The notes beneath the pieces were generated by a model. That model saw only the letters and a program-made list of their open reading frames with translations. It did not search any database and was not told where the DNA came from. Positions 29,703-33,850 of a DNA stretch of 33,850 nucleotides are shown here, piece after piece (positions within the stretch are counted from its first letter, which is position 1; the number at the start of each line of letters is the position of its first letter). The DNA comes from a virus. The DNA lies in the IMG/VR virus record IMGVR_UViG_3300032246_000596, positions 1 through 33,850 of that record, one strand, 5' to 3'. Position numbers and translations under genes: made by a program.

Positions 29703-29981
29703 TCATTCGTTGGTTTGGAGTGATTCCAGTGCTGGGAACAAGAGATTGTCGAGGCAGCGGACCACCGCTTCCTCCTCAAATCGTTTGAGGTGTGACAGGC
29801 CAGCGACGGCAAAGCAAGCATGAATCATTTCATGGCGAAGCGTTTCGAGCGGATTAATCTTGGCAGACGGCCCGAGTCGAATGATCCACTCATCAGGACT
29901 AAACGTGCCGTATTCAGCGAGGTCCAGATCCTCGATGACCTCGATGCGTTTGCCGCCGATTGTGACGTGATCAGGTATCAT
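29703..29981 (-). CDS. Small zinc metallopeptidase-like protein
   Basis: 92 residues from ATG 29981. The HEMIHACF sequence (HExxH, residues about 50-57) is preceded by a strand-rich part (IGGKRIEVIEDLDLAEYGTFSPDEWIIRLG), as in short phage metallopeptidases of the SprT/ImmA-like group. The third zinc ligand may be a Glu or His in the following helix (HLKRFEEEAVVRCL). Overlaps the previous gene by 11 bp. Confidence 0.65.
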   Translation of the reverse strand: MIPDHVTIGGKRIEVIEDLDLAEYGTFSPDEWIIRLGPSAKINPLETLRHEMIHACFAVAGLSHLKRFEEEAVVRCLDNLLFPALESLQTNE

Positions 29982-30159
29982 TTGGCGTAATTTCCGCGCA
30001 CATCGCGCCTTCCAAAAGCTCGCTGAGGTCGATGGCGAAGTCAGCCGCCGAGTGTTGTTGAGACTTGGCCAGCTTTCCGGTTTTGATGATGTCACTGAGC
30101 CATCCTCGAAGAAAGTGGAGCGTTTCCATTTCTTCGTGTGAGATCATGTAGACGTTCAT
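29971..30159 (-). CDS. Small helical protein, unknown
   Basis: 62 residues: a helix with HEEMETLHFLRGWLSDIIKTGKLAK and an acidic second helix (DFAIDLSELLEGAMC). Coupled by ATGA to the holin candidate upstream. No function seen. Confidence 0.5.
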   Translation of the reverse strand: MNVYMISHEEMETLHFLRGWLSDIIKTGKLAKSQQHSAADFAIDLSELLEGAMCAEITPNDT

Positions 30160-30347
30160 TTTGGCTTTTTCTTAAGCAGACTCCAGATGGTAAAAAATCC
30201 GACTGTGATACCGACGACCAGCGAAAAGATGCGCATTCCCCATTCGATCTGCTCCTGCATGCTGGTAAGGACTGCAAGCGCATTCACGGTCATTCCACAA
30301 ATCCCCATTACGATCTTCGACCCGACTGTCAGGTGGTCTTCATTCAT
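30156..30347 (-). CDS. Holin candidate (two membrane helices)
   Basis: 63 residues with two predicted membrane segments (IVMGICGMTVNALAVLTSM and MRIFSLVVGITVGFFTIWSLL) joined by a short loop and ending in KKKPK. This is the class II holin outline. Directly downstream of the lysin and coupled by ATGA, as expected in a lysis cassette. A second candidate is encoded at 31097-31270. Confidence 0.6.
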   Translation of the reverse strand: MNEDHLTVGSKIVMGICGMTVNALAVLTSMQEQIEWGMRIFSLVVGITVGFFTIWSLLKKKPK

Positions 30348-30823
30348 GCAGGTTGCAGCTTGTAGGTGGTTCCGTTGACGGTCGCCGGGATGCTCGGCCA
30401 GATTTCATACGTCACTTCGTGCGAGTCGGTTCCTCCGTGATTTGGATTCGGGTCTAGCCCGATAGCTTGTGCTGCGGCTGGCGATAGCTCTCCAATCTTC
30501 CGGCGCGGTCCAATGTCGGCAACTACGCAATCAACTGATCGGCCTCGATAGCTGGCTCGCGCTTTGCAGCCCATGACGACGCCTCTAGTGCGCTGGATGA
30601 TGAGCGGAGGCACTACAATAAACGGCACAACGTCTGCATCGATGGAGCGTCCATTGAAGCGCAGCGTTGTGTCCGGTTGCCAGCATGGATCGTGATGTGG
30701 ATTGCTTCCGCCATCGCAATCAATCGCGGCCTTGGCTGTCCACCAGGCGCGCTCTTGCCCGGTCGCTGATTGCTCAAGCCGGATGTCACATCCTTCGATT
30801 TTTCCGATGCTGGTCGAGTTCAT
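30344..30823 (-). CDS. Endolysin candidate, GH75 (chitosanase)-like
   Basis: The 159-residue protein contains VVADIGPRRKIGELSPAAAQAIGLDPNPNHGG (about residues 110-142), which resembles the GH75 core 'AD.GP..kiGE.S...A..LGi' where Asp and Glu are catalytic. No signal peptide is seen. Together with neighbouring membrane proteins and a lipoprotein it is best read as the cell-wall lysin. A peptidoglycan or chitosan-like substrate is inferred; GH75 assignment is from pattern memory. Confidence 0.55.
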   Translation of the reverse strand: MNSTSIGKIEGCDIRLEQSATGQERAWWTAKAAIDCDGGSNPHHDPCWQPDTTLRFNGRSIDADVVPFIVVPPLIIQRTRGVVMGCKARASYRGRSVDCVVADIGPRRKIGELSPAAAQAIGLDPNPNHGGTDSHEVTYEIWPSIPATVNGTTYKLQPA

Positions 30824-30903
30824 GGCGTGTCATCGGGTGAGGTATAAACCAATACATCCCAAAGGACGTAGATGATTGTCAGCACCCATTGGACGAGAAT
30901 CAT
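30820..30903 (-). CDS. 27-residue membrane micro-protein
   Basis: ATG at 30903 overlaps the lipoprotein stop as ATGA, and its TGA overlaps the lysin ATG as ATGA. The product MILVQWVLTIIYVLWDVLVY... is nearly all one membrane helix. The double coupling inside a lysis cassette supports a real micro-gene, perhaps part of the holin or spanin set. Confidence 0.5.
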   Translation of the reverse strand: MILVQWVLTIIYVLWDVLVYTSPDDTP

Positions 30904-31100
30904 TTCTCAGAGTTGATTGTTGCGTATGTGCGGACCGCTAGGCCAGCGAGCGGCACGGCAGATGGGTCGATTCCACCTTTGATCTCGGTCTTCCGAACGG
31001 TGCCGTCCAGCAGCGTCTCGGTGATCGTAGTCGATGGGGCGCAGGACGAGAGCGACCAGACGAGCGCGAATGCTGCCGCGAGGTAAGTAAGTGTTTTCAT
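30900..31100 (-). CDS. Small lipoprotein (spanin-like candidate)
   Basis: 66 residues with a signal peptide (MKTLTYLAAAFALVWSLSSC) ending in a lipobox LSSC, so Cys20 would be lipidated. The mature part is short and Thr-rich. In lysis cassettes such outer-membrane lipoproteins are usually o-spanins, which disrupt the outer membrane; this suggests a Gram-negative-type host. No partner inner-membrane spanin was identified with certainty. Confidence 0.6.
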   Translation of the reverse strand: MKTLTYLAAAFALVWSLSSCAPSTTITETLLDGTVRKTEIKGGIDPSAVPLAGLAVRTYATINSEK

Positions 31101-31270
31101 GGTTTTCCAGTGGCGTTGAAATCTTTCGAGACGTAACCCATGACGACAAGAGAAACTGGGACAATCCAGGTCTTCCAGTCTTCAAGTTTGGCTCCGTTTT
31201 GGAGGATGTTAGTCAGTGCCACAAGTGCGGCCGTAATGACCCCGGCGATGGTTGTTTTGAGGTTCTTCAT
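31097..31270 (-). CDS. 57-residue holin-like protein
   Basis: ATG 31270 overlaps the previous stop as ATGA, and TGA overlaps the lipoprotein start. The sequence has an N-terminal helix (TTIAGVITAALVALTNIL) and a second hydrophobic segment (WKTWIVPVSLVVMGYVSKDFNATGKP). Short phage proteins of the form 'two hydrophobic segments + GY..KDFN.TG' are found in lysis regions. Holin or holin-related role likely but unproven. Confidence 0.55.
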   Translation of the reverse strand: MKNLKTTIAGVITAALVALTNILQNGAKLEDWKTWIVPVSLVVMGYVSKDFNATGKP

Positions 31271-31692
31271 GGTGATTCTAGTTCGGTTTGCGTTTCGTCA
31301 ATCTCAGTTGCAACTTCGGGTTTAGGTTCTTCGATCAATGGCAGTTCCGGCGTAGCGATCACTTCAGCAATGGCTACAACGAACTGGCTTCCGTCGAAAG
31401 TGATATTGGAAGGAAGTTCGACAGGTGCGCGGACGGTTCCGAACTCGGCAGAATCAAGCGCGGCGTTTACCGCTTGGCCGAATGCTGTGTTGCCTGAGAA
31501 CATTTCCAGCGTGGCAGGGATGCTATGATTAAGGACAGCGGAAAGCCTATTAGTTGGCAGCGCATAGAACTGGTCATAGCACTGGCGAAGCGTCAGCGCG
31601 GAATGGTTAGCCGCTTCAAGTGCGCGAAGGATTAAATAATCTTTGAAGGCGAGATCCTTTTCGAGTTGAGTGCGTTCGGTGAATAGTGGCAT
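31267..31692 (-). CDS. Fibre-adjacent protein, unknown
   Basis: 141 residues: helical N-terminal part (LEKDLAFKDYLILRALEAANHSALTLRQCYDQFYALP), then strands, and an acidic/Pro-rich C-terminus (EEPKPEVATEIDETQTELES). It begins 9 bp after the tail-fibre stop, the usual place for fibre assembly or chaperone proteins. No family was recognised. Confidence 0.5.
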   Translation of the reverse strand: MPLFTERTQLEKDLAFKDYLILRALEAANHSALTLRQCYDQFYALPTNRLSAVLNHSIPATLEMFSGNTAFGQAVNAALDSAEFGTVRAPVELPSNITFDGSQFVVAIAEVIATPELPLIEEPKPEVATEIDETQTELESP

Positions 31693-31701
31693 AAAGGTAG
31701 A

Positions 31702-33816
31702 TTAGTTGAGGAGAGTGGCTTCGATGTAGGAACCTGCTGATCTCGTTCCAGATGCCCCAGTGCTTGACCAATAGATTGTAAGGTTTCCAGCAGCCGAGGT
31801 GTTAATAATACCATCAAACATCAACTGTTGAGTTCCGGCTCCGACTTGGTTATGCAGACCGAGTGAGGTGTATGGTGTTAAATTTGAAGATCCTGCATTG
31901 AAGTTGTAAGGAAATCCATATCTGACTGCTAAGACATTTTCAAATGTGCAATTTGGCCCAACTAAATTAGAATAAAGAGTTCCACCAGTCTGAGCTACAA
32001 TCTTTACGACTCCCCTAATTCTATACGCTTTTCCTGATGCAAGTGCAACTGTTAAAACGCTGTCATTCGCACCAACTCCAGAAGCTCGAACTAGATCAGA
32101 CGTTGCAAAAGCCCTAAGCACTCCAGTCAAAGATTGCTCAGGGTATCCAGTGCAGTTTGTAAGTGTTCCCGAAGTGGGGGTTCCTAGGATTGGTGTCGTC
32201 AGAGTTGGACTTGTTGCAAAAACAAGGGAGCCGGATCCGGTTTCATCTGTAACTGCTGCAGCTAGATTCGAGCTAGTTGGAGTGGCGAGAAATGTTGCCA
32301 CTCCAGTCCCGAGTCCAGAGACGCCAGTTGAGATCGGAAGCCCTGTTGCGTTGGTAAGAGTGCCGCTTGCTGGTGTTCCAAGTGCGCCGTTAAACACCAC
32401 AAATGATCCAGCGGTTCCGACGTTAAACGCTAACGCGTAAGATACATTTGTCCCTAGTCCGCTGACTCCTGTGGAGATTGGTAAGCCTGTGCAGTTTGTC
32501 AGCGTTCCCGAGCTTGGCGTTCCGAGTGCTGGAGTCGTTAATGTCGGACTTGTGATTGTCTTATTTGTCAGCGTCTCTGTGCCCGTCAGTGTTGCCAATG
32601 TTCCGCTCGTCGGCAGTGTGACACTAGTCGATGCAGTCGTCGTCAGAGTCAGCGCAAAGTTGCCGCTCGTCGTCAGATTATTCGCAAGCGAAAGATCGCC
32701 AGACAGAGAAACTGTCCGCGCTGTGCCGGTTCCGTCTTTGATCCCGAATCCGCCCGTGGCACCATAAATTGCAGTGCGTCCTGCTACAAGAGTTGGAGCC
32801 GTGCCTTGCAGCATGACAAAATGCCCAGCCGCACCTCCTGTTGGAATGCTGGCAAAGTGGCCGCTATTGGTAGCGTCACCCGAGACGTTGGCAGTTCCGT
32901 CGAAAGAGAGGCCGAAGATATTCCGTGAGGTAGCCAGCGCGGTTGCCGTGGCGACGTTTGAGGTAGTCAGGGCGACTGTGCCAGATGCGTTTGGAAACGA
33001 GATGGTGCGGTTGGCTGTCGGACTGTGAGAAAGCGTGGTAGTATAAGTTCCGTCGTAAAGTTTGAAGGTGGAGCTGGTCTGGATGTGAGCACTGGCTCCT
33101 TGTGTGAAGATGGAGGCGTTGGCTCCGCTTGTGAAGATGGAGGCGTTGGCTCCGCTTGTGGAGATGCTGGCGTCCGTTCCGCTTGTGTAGATGATGGCGT
33201 CCGTTCCGCTTGTGAAGATGCAGGCACCGGCTCCAATCGTAGAGATGCTGGCGTAATCTCCTTGTGTGAAGATGGCAGCAAACTCTCCGCCTGTGGAGAT
33301 GCTGGCACTGGCTCCCGCTGTAAAGATGTCGGCATCATATCCGCTTGTTGAGATGGATCCATTGATTCCAGTCGTGGTAATAGATCCGCTCGATGTAACC
33401 GCAGATGCTCCGACGGCTGCGAAGTTCGACCCGCCTGTTGCATCCCGCAGGACCAGCTTGTTTGCCGTAGCTGCGCTGGTCGCGTCGGTGATATTTGCAC
33501 TGACATGAGTGTGGACTAATGCCGCGTAAACCGTTCCGAAATAGCTTGCCAGAGTCGCCTTGATGTTCGCCCATGTGACCTTCTTTAACGCGTTGGATGC
33601 TGCCGAGTCGGTCAACGGTATCGTGTCAGCGTCAACTGGCGTCGTTTTCGCTGTCGCTGCGGTTAGGACTGCGCCGATGCTCGCGTTCGTGATAACGGCA
33701 TCGGCTCCGGCTGGGCCTTGATTGATTTCGACAATATCAGGCCCGAATCCGCCGTCGATTTCAACCGATGAAGGAACGTTACCTGGAACGCTAATTTCGA
33801 TGATTGTCAGTGACAT
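31702..33816 (-). CDS. Tail fibre protein with beta-helix and repeat modules
   Basis: 704 residues. The N-terminal 130 include a VIDNQ-like attachment region and a helical A/T-rich segment. Residues about 150-245 form a decapeptide repeat, A-x-I-x-T-x-G-x-x, about ten times, as in right-handed beta-helix fibres. Then comes the common phage fibre module (TNKTITSPTLTTPALGTPSSGTLTNCTGLPISTGVSGLG, with shorter copies), and a unique C-terminal head (residues about 595-704) that probably binds the host. Gene crosses the circular junction. Confidence 0.85.
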   Translation of the reverse strand: MSLTIIEISVPGNVPSSVEIDGGFGPDIVEINQGPAGADAVITNASIGAVLTAATAKTTPVDADTIPLTDSAASNALKKVTWANIKATLASYFGTVYAALVHTHVSANITDATSAATANKLVLRDATGGSNFAAVGASAVTSSGSITTTGINGSISTSGYDADIFTAGASASISTGGEFAAIFTQGDYASISTIGAGACIFTSGTDAIIYTSGTDASISTSGANASIFTSGANASIFTQGASAHIQTSSTFKLYDGTYTTTLSHSPTANRTISFPNASGTVALTTSNVATATALATSRNIFGLSFDGTANVSGDATNSGHFASIPTGGAAGHFVMLQGTAPTLVAGRTAIYGATGGFGIKDGTGTARTVSLSGDLSLANNLTTSGNFALTLTTTASTSVTLPTSGTLATLTGTETLTNKTITSPTLTTPALGTPSSGTLTNCTGLPISTGVSGLGTNVSYALAFNVGTAGSFVVFNGALGTPASGTLTNATGLPISTGVSGLGTGVATFLATPTSSNLAAAVTDETGSGSLVFATSPTLTTPILGTPTSGTLTNCTGYPEQSLTGVLRAFATSDLVRASGVGANDSVLTVALASGKAYRIRGVVKIVAQTGGTLYSNLVGPNCTFENVLAVRYGFPYNFNAGSSNLTPYTSLGLHNQVGAGTQQLMFDGIINTSAAGNLTIYWSSTGASGTRSAGSYIEATLLN
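33081..33350. repeat. 30-bp tandem repeats in the fibre gene
   Basis: About nine diverged units built on GTGGAGATGCTGGCGTC-like sequences, each 30 bp, encode the decapeptide beta-helix of the fibre. Adjacent units 33110-33160 are nearly identical, so copy number could vary by slippage or recombination. Confidence 0.7.
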
Positions 33817-33850
33817 TTAAGCAGCGGAAGTTGGAGGCTTTTGCATGAAA
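33728..33850. repeat. Terminal direct repeat, copy 2
   Basis: This is the second exact copy of bases 1-123. Removing one copy gives a circular unit of about 33,727 bp in which the gene at 90-425 lies immediately upstream of the tail-fibre gene, with its stop codon abutting the fibre start codon. Confidence 0.9.

Noticed and set aside
33081-33350. Regular 30-bp repeats resembling a CRISPR array
   Set aside because: There are no unique spacers between the repeats; they are in-frame coding repeats of the fibre.
31702-33816. Diversity-generating retroelement target in the fibre
   Set aside because: No reverse transcriptase or template repeat is visible anywhere in the window.

Overview
The window is a complete, circularly closed genome of a tailed double-stranded DNA phage. 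Bases 1-123 are repeated exactly at 33728-33850, so the unit genome is about 33,727 bp and the repeat looks like an assembly overlap. Essentially every supported gene lies on the minus strand, so transcription runs from high to low coordinates and 'upstream' below means a higher coordinate. Neighbouring genes usually overlap by ATGA or GTGA, which suggests strong translational coupling. A tape-measure-like protein and a tail-tube-like protein point to a siphovirus. The head genes are a mosaic: a Mu-type portal (DUF935), a Mu-I-type protease/scaffold, a Mu F-like minor head protein and a coat protein that most resembles the P22 group. No integrase, transposase or convincing repressor is visible. 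The host cannot be assigned; a bacterium that tolerates Shine-Dalgarno-poor, A/C-rich initiation regions fits, and Verrucomicrobiota is only a weak guess.

In transcription order, starting at the operator region: 28184-28281 holds two tandem intrinsic terminators that close the preceding block. A promoter with a perfect 7-3-7 palindrome (28146-28162) follows. Next come small early genes (28094 to about 26224), RecT and a YqaJ-type exonuclease (26227-24813), a DUF551-like protein, a stand-alone DnaA domain IV protein, a RuvC-like resolvase (23202-22708), a C5 methyltransferase with a fully overlapping second reading frame (22602-21463), SSB (21414-21094), a helicase/methyltransferase fusion (20948-18435), an HNH nuclease (18150-17686), a replication initiator carrying 11-bp iterons (17689-16961) and DnaB helicase (16967-15603).

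The structural block follows: minor head protein, terminases, portal, morphogenesis proteins, protease/scaffold, coat, connectors, tail tube, tape measure, hub and tip proteins. It crosses the circle junction into the tail fibre (33816-31702). Then come two or three small membrane proteins, a lipoprotein, a GH75-like lysin and a holin candidate, followed by a metallopeptidase, a winged-helix-like protein and a metallophosphoesterase that ends at the tandem terminators.

The less ordinary signals are these. (i) Two long reading frames share the whole methyltransferase gene, and both look like known phage protein families. (ii) Seven 11-bp iterons lie inside the initiator gene, like a lambda-type origin. 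(iii) Hairpins sit directly in front of the HNH gene, the helicase/methyltransferase gene and the gene after the coat, two of them inside coupled mini-ORFs. (iv) A CTTTG-N5-CAAAG dyad lies at nearly fixed distance before the terminase, portal and protease starts, together with a second family of TTAGG-N4-GCTAA elements in pairs exactly 19 bp apart. (v) The methyltransferase cassette is bordered by duplicated leader and gene-end sequences, suggesting recent insertion.
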